Notes under the pieces: model-generated | Told to the model about the DNA's origin: nothing | The model's input: the letters and a program-made list of their open reading frames with translations, nothing else | Database searches by the model: none | Source: Acinetobacter lwoffii | GTDB lineage: Bacteria; Pseudomonadota; Gammaproteobacteria; Pseudomonadales; Moraxellaceae | DNA: 64,000 nt | Direction of reading: 5' to 3' | Assembly (NCBI RefSeq): GCF_019343495.1 | Contig: NZ_CP072549.1 | Span: forward strand, 930,001-994,000 | Program-made: the position numbers and the translations under genes | Shown: one piece after another, positions 8,190-17,984 of the stretch | Layout: each line of letters opens with the position of its first letter | Position numbering within the stretch: position 1 is the stretch's first letter

Positions 8190-8987
8190 ATGATGTTTAA
8201 AAAGACCGTATTGTGTGCAGTGACAGCACTCTTTACCACGCCTCTATTTGCCAATATTCCGATTGAATCGCGTGGCTTGAGTCAAGCTACGAATCAAACC
8301 ACAGTAAATACCCCAGCAGCAATTGCGGCTGGTGCAACTCCAGCAGTTCAAACCAATACCAGCTGGCAAATCATGCAAAAGAACCAGCAACTCGAAAATG
8401 ACCTGCGGATTTTGCGCGGTAAAATGGAAGAACAGGAAAATGAGATTGAACGGCTCAAAAATGAACTGACCAATCGCTATGCCGATCTCGACCAGCGCCT
8501 CGAACTGTTACAGCAAAAAATTGAACCTGCTGAAGACAATCCAACGGAGGAAAACCCACAGGATACTACACCCAGCCTAAGCGAAAATAAGGTTAATACA
8601 GCAAGCAGCGGACAGCAACCTGCTGAGCTGGAAAAAGCAGCTTATACCGTGGCTTTAGATGCTTATAAAAATGGCGGTGCAGCCAAAGCCATTGCACCGA
8701 TGCAAAACTTTATTAAAAACAATCCGAATAGCGTTTATATCAGCAATGCCTATTTCTGGTTAGCGGAATTCAATCTGGCGATTGACCCGCCAAAATTTAC
8801 TGAAGCGAAACGTAATTATCTGATTGTCGTTGACCGTTACCCAAATTCTGCGAAAGCCTCCACTGCCCTGTATCAGCTTTATAACATCAGCAAAGATGTT
8901 GAAAAGAATACTACGCTTGCTTCTCAATATAAAACAAAGCTATTGAAGAATTATCCGAAAGCTGAGGAAGTAAAATTTCTTAAGTAA
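8190..8987 (+). CDS. cpoB: CpoB/YbgF-like periplasmic cell-division coordinator
   Basis: 265 residues. Signal peptide 1-21 ending FTTPLFA, a coiled-coil of about 50 residues (near 66-115, with IMQKNQQLENDLRIL and EEQENEIERLKNEL), a low-complexity linker, then C-terminal TPR-like repeats (ALDAYKNGG, YFWLAEFNLA, YLIVVDRYPNSAKA). CpoB links peptidoglycan synthesis by PBP1B to Tol-Pal constriction. Here no tolQRAB or pal neighbours are present; the gene stands alone between the SRP RNA and lpxA, so the name rests on domain layout only. Start ATG ATG at 8190; an ATG three bases later is equally possible. Confidence 0.82.
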   Translation: MMFKKTVLCAVTALFTTPLFANIPIESRGLSQATNQTTVNTPAAIAAGATPAVQTNTSWQIMQKNQQLENDLRILRGKMEEQENEIERLKNELTNRYADLDQRLELLQQKIEPAEDNPTEENPQDTTPSLSENKVNTASSGQQPAELEKAAYTVALDAYKNGGAAKAIAPMQNFIKNNPNSVYISNAYFWLAEFNLAIDPPKFTEAKRNYLIVVDRYPNSAKASTALYQLYNISKDVEKNTTLASQYKTKLLKNYPKAEEVKFLK

Positions 8988-9005
8988 AATAGAAATTTCC
9001 AAAAT

Positions 9006-9033
9006 AAAAAAGACACCATAGGGTGTCTTTTTT
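9006..9033. terminator. Bidirectional terminator between cpoB and lpxA
   Basis: AAAAAAGACACC / GGTGTCTTTTTT 12-bp stem with a 4-nt loop. The A and T runs on both sides serve the convergent cpoB (plus) and lpxA (minus) transcripts. Confidence 0.9.
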
Positions 9034-9047
9034 ATTATCTTAAACTT

Positions 9048-9836
9048 TTAGCGCACAATGCCGCGCTTCGACTGTTCAAGAGAATCGATTAGACGCTGCA
9101 CCTCAGCCACTTCCGGCAAAATTCCTGTACGGATCTGCTCGATTGCTTCCTGAGTCGTTAAACCTGATTTATAAATCAGTTTAAAGGCATCACGTAAACC
9201 GCTAATCACGGTCTTCGACCAGCCTTTACGACGCATACCTTCAATATTCATGGCAAATGCATGCGCAGGATTACCTGAAACCATGACATAGGCCGGTACA
9301 TCTTTCAGAATCAGGGATGCACCACCAATCATGCTATAAGAATCAATCTTACAGAACTGATGAATGCCCGAGTTTCCGCCAATGACAACGTAGTCTCCGA
9401 CATGCACATGTCCAGCCACACCGACGTTATTGGCAAAGATATTATAATCCCCGACCATACAGTCATGTGCAATATGAGTATTGACCATGAGCAGGTTATG
9501 ACTACCGATCTTGGTTAGACTCTGGTCCTGAACCGTGCCACGATGCAGACTGCAATGCTCACGAATCTTGTTGTGATCGCCAATCTCAAGCCAGGTTTCT
9601 TCACCGGCATACTTAAGATCCTGACACACCTCGCCTACACTGGCGAACTGGAAAATTTCATTATATTCACCTATACGCGTATAGCCACCCACCACCACGT
9701 GTGAATAAAGTTTGCTACCCGCACCAATAGTGACATTTGGCCCGATAATACAATATGGGCCAATTTCTACATCAGCAGCAATGACTGCTGACGGGTCAAT
9801 AATGGCAGTTGGATGAATAAGGGGATTATTGCTCAT
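9048..9836 (-). CDS. lpxA: UDP-N-acetylglucosamine acyltransferase LpxA
   Basis: 262 residues, the standard LpxA length. It catalyses the first acylation of lipid A synthesis, moving a 3-hydroxyacyl chain from ACP to UDP-GlcNAc. The left-handed beta-helix hexapeptide repeats run from residue 5 (HPTAIIDPSAVI, DVEIGPYCIIG) to about 190, with the catalytic-histidine segment VNTHIAHDCMVGD, then an alpha-helical tail. The ATG at 9836 shares ATGA with the fabZ stop, so fabZ-lpxA are translationally coupled. An upstream in-frame start is rejected because it lies inside fabZ. Last gene of the cluster. Confidence 0.97.
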   Translation of the reverse strand: MSNNPLIHPTAIIDPSAVIAADVEIGPYCIIGPNVTIGAGSKLYSHVVVGGYTRIGEYNEIFQFASVGEVCQDLKYAGEETWLEIGDHNKIREHCSLHRGTVQDQSLTKIGSHNLLMVNTHIAHDCMVGDYNIFANNVGVAGHVHVGDYVVIGGNSGIHQFCKIDSYSMIGGASLILKDVPAYVMVSGNPAHAFAMNIEGMRRKGWSKTVISGLRDAFKLIYKSGLTTQEAIEQIRTGILPEVAEVQRLIDSLEQSKRGIVR

Positions 9837-10321
9837 GCCTGCTCGACTTTTTGATGCGAAACCATAATTTCCGCAGTTGTTGCGACGACGCCATCTACTG
9901 TGGCAATACAATTATATTTGTAAATGCCCCGCTTTTGCATCACTAATTCAGATTTTAAAACCAATTGGTCACCTGCAACCACCTGTTTTTTAAATCTAAC
10001 TTTTTCCGCACCGGCAAACAGGAACAAAGAACCCTCACTTGGAACTTCATTATTCATCACAAAACCCAGAATTCCAGAGATTTGTGCCAGCGCTTCAACA
10101 ATCAGTACACCCGGCATAATTGGATAATTCGGAAAATGGCCTTGTAAAAACTCTTCATTAATTGAGACGTTTTTATAACCAACAATGCCATTATCGGTAA
10201 TTTCGACGACGCGATCAACCAATAAAAATGGATAGCGATGGGGCAAATATTCACGAATCTTTTGAATATTCATTGGCAATTCAGGCTTCGTGAATGTAGG
10301 CAAATTCGACTCTGTCATCAT
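9833..10321 (-). CDS. fabZ: 3-hydroxyacyl-ACP dehydratase FabZ
   Basis: 162 residues. Hot-dog-fold dehydratase of type II fatty acid synthesis. The catalytic pair is H62 in GHFPNYPIMPG and E76 in IVEALAQ. Position between lpxD and lpxA is the conserved order by which fatty acid and lipid A pathways share the 3-hydroxyacyl-ACP branch point. Start ATG ATG at 10321; starts at the second ATG or at M17 (MNIQKIREYLPHRYP) are also possible, the latter giving the more usual N terminus of FabZ. Confidence 0.96.
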   Translation of the reverse strand: MMTESNLPTFTKPELPMNIQKIREYLPHRYPFLLVDRVVEITDNGIVGYKNVSINEEFLQGHFPNYPIMPGVLIVEALAQISGILGFVMNNEVPSEGSLFLFAGAEKVRFKKQVVAGDQLVLKSELVMQKRGIYKYNCIATVDGVVATTAEIMVSHQKVEQA

Positions 10322-10323
10322 AA

Positions 10324-11394
10324 TTATTTACGCAACTTAAATGTTGATTCAATGGACTCAATCTGAGATTGCATATGATCTAGTCGTTTGATCACCTGGG
10401 TCAATGGCACATCTGCTAATTGTCTGAGGCGAACCACGGTACGTTTCCATTTCTGGTTTTCAAACAGACCAATCCCGGATGAATATTTTCCAGCTTCAGA
10501 AATATTATTTGTGACCATTGACATTCCGGTCAACGTCACATTATCGGCAATATTCAAGTGTCCAGAAATCGCAGAGGCACCACCAATGATACAGTTTTTG
10601 CCAATTGAAACACTTCCTGCAACGGCAGTTTTTGCAGCAATTGCGGTATGTGCACCAATTTTAACGTTATGCGCGATTTGCACAAGATTATCAATAATAA
10701 CACCCTGTTGCAAAATCGTATCATCCAGCGCACCACGGTCTACGCTACAATTTGACCCAATACGCACATCATCTTCAATGCGTACAGAACCTAATTGCGC
10801 AATACGGTGCCATTTCCCTTGATAAGGTGCAAAACCAAACCCTTCGCTGCCAATCACGCTATTGGCATGAATACGTACCCGATTACCAATTTTTGCTGCG
10901 CCGGTGAGGGTCACATGTGAGTCAATAAAACAGTCCTGACCGATCTCGACATCATCATCGATCTGCACATGCGCCTGAACAATCGTATTCGCACCCACGA
11001 CACAATGCTCACCAATCACCACATAATGACCAATATAAGCATCGTCCGCAATCACTGCCGACGGGTGAATTTGAGCAGTACTCTCAATGCCGCGCTGGCG
11101 ATGTTTTTTCTCAAAGACATGCGTCAGAATCGCGAAAGCCAGATAGGGATTTGCCACAACAATAAAGTTTTGATGTGAAGTTATCTGTTGTTTTAGTTCA
11201 GCCGTGACAATTAAAGCACCTGCCTGACTTTGATTGGCCTGCTCTACATATTTATCGGCATTCACAAATGCCAGATCGTGTGAAGTTGCCTGTTCAAGAC
11301 TGGCCAAAGCACTCAAACGTAAATCTGTCTGACCTATGCACTCGCCCTGAACCAGGCGAGCGAGATCAGCTAACTGAAGCTGTTGATGATTCAT
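10324..11394 (-). CDS. lpxD: UDP-3-O-acylglucosamine N-acyltransferase LpxD
   Basis: 356 residues. Adds the second 3-hydroxyacyl chain in lipid A synthesis. An N-terminal uridine-binding domain (to about residue 100) is followed by hexapeptide repeats ([19 protein letters not shown] onward) and the QIAHNVKIG segment bearing the catalytic histidine, then a C-terminal helix. Two bases separate it from fabZ and three from the skp stop, so this is a tightly packed operon. Confidence 0.97.
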   Translation of the reverse strand: MNHQQLQLADLARLVQGECIGQTDLRLSALASLEQATSHDLAFVNADKYVEQANQSQAGALIVTAELKQQITSHQNFIVVANPYLAFAILTHVFEKKHRQRGIESTAQIHPSAVIADDAYIGHYVVIGEHCVVGANTIVQAHVQIDDDVEIGQDCFIDSHVTLTGAAKIGNRVRIHANSVIGSEGFGFAPYQGKWHRIAQLGSVRIEDDVRIGSNCSVDRGALDDTILQQGVIIDNLVQIAHNVKIGAHTAIAAKTAVAGSVSIGKNCIIGGASAISGHLNIADNVTLTGMSMVTNNISEAGKYSSGIGLFENQKWKRTVVRLRQLADVPLTQVIKRLDHMQSQIESIESTFKLRK

Positions 11395-11397
11395 TGA

Positions 11398-11907
11398 TTA
11401 TTTAATTGCATTAACCTTTTGAATCATTTTATCAGTTAAATCATATTTAGCATCATAAGCAAGCGCTGAATTTTTATTTAAAACCACATCCAGGTTGTTT
11501 TCTCTACGCAATTGTTCAGCAATTTGCTTTACACGTGCATCAAATACAATTCGGATCTGCTGAATCGAGCTTTGGACATTCGTCTGTACAGATTGTTGTA
11601 ACTGATTTAATTCTTGCAACTTAGCCTGATATTGCGCAGACATTTTCTGTTTTTCAGTCTCACTGAGCTTGGTATTGGATTGAGCACGTTGCTGCAAAGC
11701 TTCCAGCTCCTTGCTGAGTTGTTCAATCTTGGTGGTTTGTGGCTGAATTTTTTGCTGAAATATCGTGTTTTGTTGTTTCAAATAGGTACTACCTTCAACC
11801 ACACGCTCTAAGTCAATTACCCCCATACTAGCCGCTTGAGTCAAAGGAGCAACACTTGCCAAAGCCAGGCTCATTGCCATAATCATTTTTTTCATATTCT
11901 TACTCAT
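11398..11907 (-). CDS. skp: OmpH/Skp-family periplasmic chaperone
   Basis: 169 residues. Signal peptide ending near residue 25 (LASVAPLTQAA), then the beta/helix Skp layout: a short strand (MGVIDLERVV), a long Gln/Lys-rich helical hairpin rich in QQ pairs, and the VFDARVKQIAEQLRRENNLDVVL return. Skp trimers hold unfolded outer-membrane proteins for BamA, whose gene is directly upstream. Starting at M5 (MKKMIM) instead of M1 would give a shorter signal peptide of normal form. Confidence 0.93.
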   Translation of the reverse strand: MSKNMKKMIMAMSLALASVAPLTQAASMGVIDLERVVEGSTYLKQQNTIFQQKIQPQTTKIEQLSKELEALQQRAQSNTKLSETEKQKMSAQYQAKLQELNQLQQSVQTNVQSSIQQIRIVFDARVKQIAEQLRRENNLDVVLNKNSALAYDAKYDLTDKMIQKVNAIK

Positions 11908-11910
11908 TCA

Positions 11911-11956
11911 AAAAAATTTGCTCACAAAACCTGAAGGTTTTATGAGCAAAATTTAG
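11911..11956 (-). terminator. Intercistronic terminator/attenuator between bamA and skp
   Basis: TTTGCTCA-C-AAAACC (11917-11931), loop TGAA, GGTTTT-A-TGAGCAAA (11936-11950): 14 pairs with one mismatch. On the minus strand the stem is followed by a run of T (TTTTTTT including stem bases). It stands between the bamA stop and the skp start. Confidence 0.75.
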
Positions 11957-11975
11957 TTTCTAGGTCAAAACGATT

Positions 11976-14561
11976 TTAGAAAGTACGTCCAATTTCGAAC
12001 TGGATGTTTTTAGTATCATCACCGTCTTTTTTATTCAACGGATAAGCATAGCTAAGTGATAATGGGCCAATCATGGTGATCCAGGTGAAACCAGCACCCA
12101 CGCTATAACGCATATTATCTGCATCGAAACCGAAGTTGTCTTTACAGTATTGTTTTGCATCTATACCTGGGTCATTTACTTCACCCGTTAAATATAGTTT
12201 TCCTGATGGGACATCACAGCTTGTATCGAATACTTGCGCACCTTCCGCAAAGATAACCGGACGAACCTGACGTGCCCAATCACCTTTAAATGGTACTGGC
12301 AGTACCAGTTCAGTACCAAACTGAACTAAAGCATTACCGCCGACCTCTTCTGGATCAAAATCTTTTTTCCGTGATTCATTATAAGTAACACCAGGGTATT
12401 TAGGCCCCAATGTACTGTTTTCATAACCACGAACTGAGCCAAAACCACCTGCATAGAAATTCTTGTAGAATGGCAGGTCATTACCATAACCCAACTTACC
12501 ATAACCGCGCAGGACAAAATCTTTACCTAATGGGAAGAACGCCTGAGCATCATAGGTCAGTTTCTGGTATTCCACATCACTGCCTGGTAATGCAATTTCA
12601 CCATTGACGCGATGTGACATACCACTTGTCGGGAACATTGGACGGTTTAAAGTATTATAAGACCAGCCTAAATTTAAATTATAAGTTAAGAAGTCTCCAC
12701 CAAACTTATCATCGAATGAAGTAAAACCAATATCTCTATTACTGCTATCTCGGCAAAGAAGATCATAATAACCTTCAGGTGGATCAGCAGGCTCTGGTAA
12801 TGAAGGATTATTCTCTCTAGCAAGATCCCATTCTGATTTTAGAGTATTAGTTGAACAGTATTGTCCTTCACCTTTAGGTTTGCCACCATTCGCTAATAAA
12901 TAGTCACGTACATAAGTAGAGACATATGGACCTGTAGTCACTTCAGTATTATCAATATTCAGGCCTAGGCTAACACTCTGATTTTCATCAATTGGATAAC
13001 CAAAGTTAATCCCGCCACCAAAACTGTCCGTCACATAGTTGTTGACGTTATAATCATCATCCAGCTTGGTTTTACGGTAGTACATGTTATAGCCGCGACG
13101 CACACCATCAATGGTGAAGTACGGGTCCATCACGCTCAAGTTATAGTAATCTTGCGTTTCAGAACGCGACAAATCAATTGAGACACTATTGCCTGTGCCC
13201 AGGAAGTTGGTCTGGCTTAAACCAGCCTGGAAAGTTACACCACCGCTTTGCGAGAAGCCAACTGCAAGAGTACTGGTCCCTGAATGCTGCTCTTCAACGG
13301 CAACATTCAAGTCCACCTGATCTGGTGCACCTGGAATACGTGCAGGTTTGATATCGACAGTTTTAAAGAAACCGGTACGTTCCAGACGAACCTTAGACAG
13401 GTCAATTTTTTCATTACTGGCAAGCGCACCTTCCATTTGGCGCATTTCACGACGTAGTACTTCATCTGCAGTTTTCGTATTACCAGTAAAATTAATACGT
13501 CGTACTGTGACTTGCTGACCTGGATTAATATAGTAATTTAGATCAACCAGTTTGGTTTCGTTGTTAATTTGAGGAACGATGTTGACTTCTGCATAGTAAT
13601 AGCCTGCATTACCATACTTACGCTGCAATAATTGCTTAACCGCGTTAACTTTTTCCTGCGAATAAATTTCGCCTTCTTTGAAGATTTGTAAAGCCTGTAA
13701 TTCTTCAGTCTTATAAAGCGCATCACCTAAGTATTTGGTTTGACCAAATTTAAATTGCTCGCCTTCATCCACAGAAACTTCGATAAAAACATTCTTTTTA
13801 TCTTCACTCAAATTAAGGCTGGAATTGGTAATATTAAAGTTGATATAGCCGCGATTCAGATACATGGCACGCAAAGCTTCCAGGCTGGCTGCCATCTTTT
13901 CACGTGCATAACGGTCATTGCGCGAAATGACCGAGCTCCAGCCACTTTCTTTTACAGCAAAGGCCTGCTTGATATCAGACTCTTTAAATACAGTATTCCC
14001 GATAATATTGATATCAAAAACTTTGGCCGCTTTACCTTCAATAAAATCAATTAGCAATTCAACACGGTTATTTGGTCGAGGCGTAGTAGTGACCGTAATA
14101 TCGGCATCATAACGACCTTGCTGCATGTATTGCTGTTCAAGTTCAGTTTCAATAGTTTGCAGCGCTGATTTTTTCAGAACTTCACCTTCAGCCAGACCCA
14201 TTTTTTTCAGGCCTTCCTCAAGTGCTTCCTTAGGAATCAACTTATTGCCTTTCAATTCGATTTTTGAAATGACCGGGCGTTCAACAACTTGGAAAACCAA
14301 AGTATTGCCTTGCTGCACGGCTTTAATGTCATCAAATAGGCCTGATGCATACATGCTACGAATTGCATTGGCAATGATTGGATCATTGACCCGATCACCA
14401 CTGTTAATTGGCACTAGGCCATACACATTGTCAGGAGTTAAACGTACTAATCCATCAAATTTTATATCTTGTACAATGAATTCATCTGCTGCATATACTT
14501 GTTGTGCTACTGCCATTGCACTAACGAGTGCCAGAGGCATAAATAAATGTGTGTGCTGCAT
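11976..14561 (-). CDS. bamA: Outer membrane protein assembly factor BamA
   Basis: 861 residues. Signal peptide 1-24, five POTRA domains (about 25-430), then the 16-strand barrel ending in a Phe (FEIGRTF). The conserved loop-6 motif appears as SVRGYENSTLGP. An extracellular insertion carries two cysteines (QYCSTN and LLCRDS) that could form a disulfide, and a second pair lies in the SCDVPSG and KQYCKDN region. BamA inserts beta-barrel proteins into the outer membrane with BamBCDE and is essential. It follows rseP by 39 nt. Slightly longer than E. coli BamA, mostly in surface loops, as expected for this genus. Confidence 0.98.
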   Translation of the reverse strand: MQHTHLFMPLALVSAMAVAQQVYAADEFIVQDIKFDGLVRLTPDNVYGLVPINSGDRVNDPIIANAIRSMYASGLFDDIKAVQQGNTLVFQVVERPVISKIELKGNKLIPKEALEEGLKKMGLAEGEVLKKSALQTIETELEQQYMQQGRYDADITVTTTPRPNNRVELLIDFIEGKAAKVFDINIIGNTVFKESDIKQAFAVKESGWSSVISRNDRYAREKMAASLEALRAMYLNRGYINFNITNSSLNLSEDKKNVFIEVSVDEGEQFKFGQTKYLGDALYKTEELQALQIFKEGEIYSQEKVNAVKQLLQRKYGNAGYYYAEVNIVPQINNETKLVDLNYYINPGQQVTVRRINFTGNTKTADEVLRREMRQMEGALASNEKIDLSKVRLERTGFFKTVDIKPARIPGAPDQVDLNVAVEEQHSGTSTLAVGFSQSGGVTFQAGLSQTNFLGTGNSVSIDLSRSETQDYYNLSVMDPYFTIDGVRRGYNMYYRKTKLDDDYNVNNYVTDSFGGGINFGYPIDENQSVSLGLNIDNTEVTTGPYVSTYVRDYLLANGGKPKGEGQYCSTNTLKSEWDLARENNPSLPEPADPPEGYYDLLCRDSSNRDIGFTSFDDKFGGDFLTYNLNLGWSYNTLNRPMFPTSGMSHRVNGEIALPGSDVEYQKLTYDAQAFFPLGKDFVLRGYGKLGYGNDLPFYKNFYAGGFGSVRGYENSTLGPKYPGVTYNESRKKDFDPEEVGGNALVQFGTELVLPVPFKGDWARQVRPVIFAEGAQVFDTSCDVPSGKLYLTGEVNDPGIDAKQYCKDNFGFDADNMRYSVGAGFTWITMIGPLSLSYAYPLNKKDGDDTKNIQFEIGRTF

Positions 14562-14600
14562 GCCAGTCTTTTCCGCTGTTAATTTATTCCATTTACGTTG

Positions 14601-15956
14601 TTATAAACGCATAAAATCATTAAATAATGCCAGAAGCATCATACTGCCGAGCAGTACCATACCAATTTTTAACCCAACCAATTGTATTTGTTCGGAAACA
14701 GGTTTACCACGAATTAATTCAACAAAATAGTAAACCAGATGTCCGCCATCAAGCATTGGAATAGGCAGTAGATTTAATATTCCTAAACTTACACTCATTA
14801 GCGCCATAAAGGAAATAAAAGTTTCCCAGCCCATTTCTGCGCTTTGTCCTGCCACTTTGGCAATAGTAATTGGACCTGATAAATTATCCAGGCCAATCAG
14901 ACCACGTACCATTTTGACAATCGAGTTCAGAATCATCGAAGATAAATGTGCTGTTTTATCAAATGCCATTACCAGTGCTTCGCCTGGCGAGTAATGAATG
15001 GTCTGTTTATATTCTGCAGGAATGGTCATTTTACCCGGATCACTTTGTACACCCAGCATACCGGTCACATTGCCCATATTGTCACGTTTGCCTTGTGGCA
15101 TGACTTCTAGCTGAACCACCTGATTTGCACGTAGTACATCCATTTTCAGTAATTTTTCTGGAGATGCCTGTACCACCTGCACCACATCAAACCAGTCTTT
15201 CATCTGAACGCCGTCAATGGCCAGAATCTTGTCGCCTTCTTTCAAACCTTGACGGATGGCTGCACCATCTTCACTCAGTTTGCTAATTACAGCCGGAATT
15301 TCTGGCCGATAAGGCAAGAAACCCAAACTTTCAAGTGGCGATTGACTTTGATCTTTTAAATAGTTTTGAATCGGCAACTGGAACAGTTTGTTTTCACCAG
15401 CACGATCTGCCTGAATAGAAACCACGCCAGTTTCACCAACACGATCCACCAAGGCATAACTGAGTTTTTCCCAAGTTTCTACCTGAGTACCATCCACAGC
15501 TATAATTTTGTCGCCCGGCTGCATTTGTACTGTTGCAGCAGGTGTATTTGGTAAAACTTTGCCTACCCGGGTATTGAGCTGTTCTTGTGCCGGTAAAAAC
15601 AACACCCAGAACAGAAGGACTGCAAAAATCAGGTTTATCAACGGTCCCGCTGCCACGATGGCAATCCGCTTCCAAGGATGCTGACGATTGAAGGCTTTGG
15701 GTAAGTCTTCTTCAGCGACATTACCTTCACGTTCATCCAGCATCTTGACATAGCCACCCAAAGGCAAGGCAGACAATTGATACTGAATTCCGGATTTTTT
15801 CGAGGTCCATTTTAATAATGTTGGCCCAAATCCAATCGAATAGACCAATACTTTAACGCCCAGTTTACGCGCCACAATATAGTGACCGAACTCGTGAATC
15901 GCAATTAAGGGACCGAGTAAGAGAATTGCAGCGGCAATTATAAACAAGGCATTCAT
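14601..15956 (-). CDS. rseP: Intramembrane zinc metalloprotease RseP
   Basis: 451 residues. Site-2 protease: HEFGH zinc motif at 21-25 in the first membrane helix, two PDZ domains in the periplasmic centre (GKVLPNTPAATVQMQPGDKI and EDGAAIRQGLKEGDKI), and the LPIPMLDGGHL motif in the C-terminal membrane part supplying the third zinc ligand. In E. coli it cleaves anti-sigma factor RseA and remnant signal peptides. Four-base gap to dxr. Confidence 0.97.
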   Translation of the reverse strand: MNALFIIAAAILLLGPLIAIHEFGHYIVARKLGVKVLVYSIGFGPTLLKWTSKKSGIQYQLSALPLGGYVKMLDEREGNVAEEDLPKAFNRQHPWKRIAIVAAGPLINLIFAVLLFWVLFLPAQEQLNTRVGKVLPNTPAATVQMQPGDKIIAVDGTQVETWEKLSYALVDRVGETGVVSIQADRAGENKLFQLPIQNYLKDQSQSPLESLGFLPYRPEIPAVISKLSEDGAAIRQGLKEGDKILAIDGVQMKDWFDVVQVVQASPEKLLKMDVLRANQVVQLEVMPQGKRDNMGNVTGMLGVQSDPGKMTIPAEYKQTIHYSPGEALVMAFDKTAHLSSMILNSIVKMVRGLIGLDNLSGPITIAKVAGQSAEMGWETFISFMALMSVSLGILNLLPIPMLDGGHLVYYFVELIRGKPVSEQIQLVGLKIGMVLLGSMMLLALFNDFMRL

Positions 15957-15959
15957 ATC

Positions 15960-17156
15960 TTAACTTCCTTTATTCACAACGTATTGCTGTGATAAACCTC
16001 GTGCCATTTGATCTGCTTGCAAGATAGCCTCCAGATCATGTGCAGGTTGATTGTCCATCTGATTCAGGACGTGCTCAACTACCTGAGGAATTTGGGTAAA
16101 TCTGATCTGTTGATTTAAAAATGCAGCAACTGCAATTTCATTGGCCGCATTTAAAATCGTAGGTGCAATTCCGCCACTCTGCATGGCCTGACGGGCCAAT
16201 TTTAATGCAGGGAAACGGAGCATGTCCGGTTCTTGAAAATTAAGTTGTGAATGCATAAACAGATCCAGTGGCGCCACATGCGTACTAATACGCTCAGGCC
16301 ATGCCAATGCATGTGCAATAGGCGTGCCCATATCCGGATTACCCATTTGTGCCAAAGTCGAACCATCAACGTATTGAACCATGGAGTGAATAATACTCTG
16401 TGGATGCACAACAACTGTAACAAATTGTTCTTGAACTGCAAACAAATGACACGCTTCGATCAATTCTAAACCTTTATTCATCAAGGTAGCAGAATCAACT
16501 GAAATTTTTTGACCCATGGACCAGTTAGGATGCTTGCAAGCTTGGGCAGGTGTGACCTCTTCAAGTTGCTGCATGCTATGGTTCAGAAACGGCCCACCCG
16601 ACGCGGTCAGCAGAATCTGGGATACACCCAGTTTAGGCTTGCCATGACGCTCTGCCTCAAAATAATGCTGTGGCAGACATTGGAAAATCGCGTTATGTTC
16701 AGAGTCAACGGGAAGCAGTAATGCCCCATGATCGCGCGCTACCTGCATCATGATGTCACCCGACATCACCAAAGCTTCTTTATTGGCCAACAGTACGCGT
16801 TTACCCGCTTTCACCGCAGCCAATGTCGGCAATAATCCTGCAGCACCAACGATTGCTGCCATCACAATATCAACATCAGCGTGTTCAGCCACAGCAATTA
16901 AACCGGCTTCATCTTGCAGAATTTCAATATCAGATAAATGGTGTTGCTGAAGTAGTTTTGAAAGTTCATCTACTTTTTCAGCCGGAACCACCGCCACTTT
17001 AGGACGATATTGCCGGCAAATTTCGACCAGCTCCTCGATACGACTTTGCGCGGTCACAGCAAAAACCGAGTATGCTTCAGGATGTCGCTGCAAGATTTTT
17101 AAAGTACTTTGACCAATGGAACCTGTAGCACCCAGTATACAAACTGCTTGTGACAT
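15960..17156 (-). CDS. dxr: 1-deoxy-D-xylulose 5-phosphate reductoisomerase
   Basis: 398 residues. Second step of the MEP isoprenoid pathway, NADPH-dependent. NADPH loop [10 protein letters not shown] at 9-18; metal/substrate motifs [21 protein letters not shown] and [17 protein letters not shown] are intact. Its stop abuts rseP and its ATG directly follows the cdsA stop, so it is fully embedded in the operon. Confidence 0.98.
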   Translation of the reverse strand: MSQAVCILGATGSIGQSTLKILQRHPEAYSVFAVTAQSRIEELVEICRQYRPKVAVVPAEKVDELSKLLQQHHLSDIEILQDEAGLIAVAEHADVDIVMAAIVGAAGLLPTLAAVKAGKRVLLANKEALVMSGDIMMQVARDHGALLLPVDSEHNAIFQCLPQHYFEAERHGKPKLGVSQILLTASGGPFLNHSMQQLEEVTPAQACKHPNWSMGQKISVDSATLMNKGLELIEACHLFAVQEQFVTVVVHPQSIIHSMVQYVDGSTLAQMGNPDMGTPIAHALAWPERISTHVAPLDLFMHSQLNFQEPDMLRFPALKLARQAMQSGGIAPTILNAANEIAVAAFLNQQIRFTQIPQVVEHVLNQMDNQPAHDLEAILQADQMARGLSQQYVVNKGS

Positions 17157-17981
17157 TTATAAATCTACACCAATAAGTTTTAAAACAGCCATACCTGCTG
17201 CAAAGATTGGAGCTGCAGCAAGCAAAGAATCAATACGATCCAGTACTCCGCCATGTCCTGGCAAAATTCGACCTGAATCCTTAATACCGGCACGACGTTT
17301 GATCATGGATTCAAACAGGTCACCCAGTACCGAACTAAATACTGTAACGACAGATAGAATCAGAAATAAAATCAGTTCTGGCCAAGTCATATCCAGATAA
17401 AGCAAGGCAACTGCCGTCACGATCAGCATTGAAGTAACGATACCGCCATACAGCCCTTCTACGGATTTATTAGGACTAACATTCGGCGCCAACTTTTTCT
17501 TGCCAAATTTACGACCCACAAAATATGCACCACTATCTGCGCCCCATACCAGTAAAAACAGGTACATCAGCCACCACGGTGAACTTTGCCAGACAGAGAA
17601 AATTGCAGTAACCGCAGCAGAGATCAGAACTACGCCGATTCCGTGCAGGCTGGCGTTGTACCAGCCATCATATTCAGGATAGGTTTTAACCCAGTAAATA
17701 CTGAGCAACCAGGTAATTATAGAAGCTACCCATAACAATAAGGCAACTTCGGCAAAATACAATGCCAAAGCTGAAAGTGCCGCAGTGAGCACTCCATATC
17801 CCCAAGCAACAGGTTTGATGACATGTTTAAATTTTCGCGGCATGAGTTTGAACCACTCATAACCGGCCACCCCAGCAGCAAGAACCATCAATACAAACAT
17901 TGGATAATGTGATTCAGTAGCAAACATACAGCTCAGTACAACTGCTACCAACACCAATGCGGTTATAATCCGCTCAAACAT
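17157..17981 (-). CDS. cdsA: Phosphatidate cytidylyltransferase CdsA
   Basis: 274 residues, about eight membrane segments. Makes CDP-diacylglycerol from CTP and phosphatidate. The family signature lies in the C-terminal part: GDLFESMIKRRAGIKDSGR followed by LPGHGGVLDRIDS. Three-base gap to uppS upstream. Inner membrane. Confidence 0.97.
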   Translation of the reverse strand: MFERIITALVLVAVVLSCMFATESHYPMFVLMVLAAGVAGYEWFKLMPRKFKHVIKPVAWGYGVLTAALSALALYFAEVALLLWVASIITWLLSIYWVKTYPEYDGWYNASLHGIGVVLISAAVTAIFSVWQSSPWWLMYLFLLVWGADSGAYFVGRKFGKKKLAPNVSPNKSVEGLYGGIVTSMLIVTAVALLYLDMTWPELILFLILSVVTVFSSVLGDLFESMIKRRAGIKDSGRILPGHGGVLDRIDSLLAAAPIFAAGMAVLKLIGVDL

Positions 17982-17984
17982 GTA

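Noticed and set aside
9837..9911. Longer lpxA start inside fabZ
   Set aside because: The added residues are a frame-shifted reading of fabZ with no LpxA similarity. The ATGA start gives exactly the standard 262 residues.
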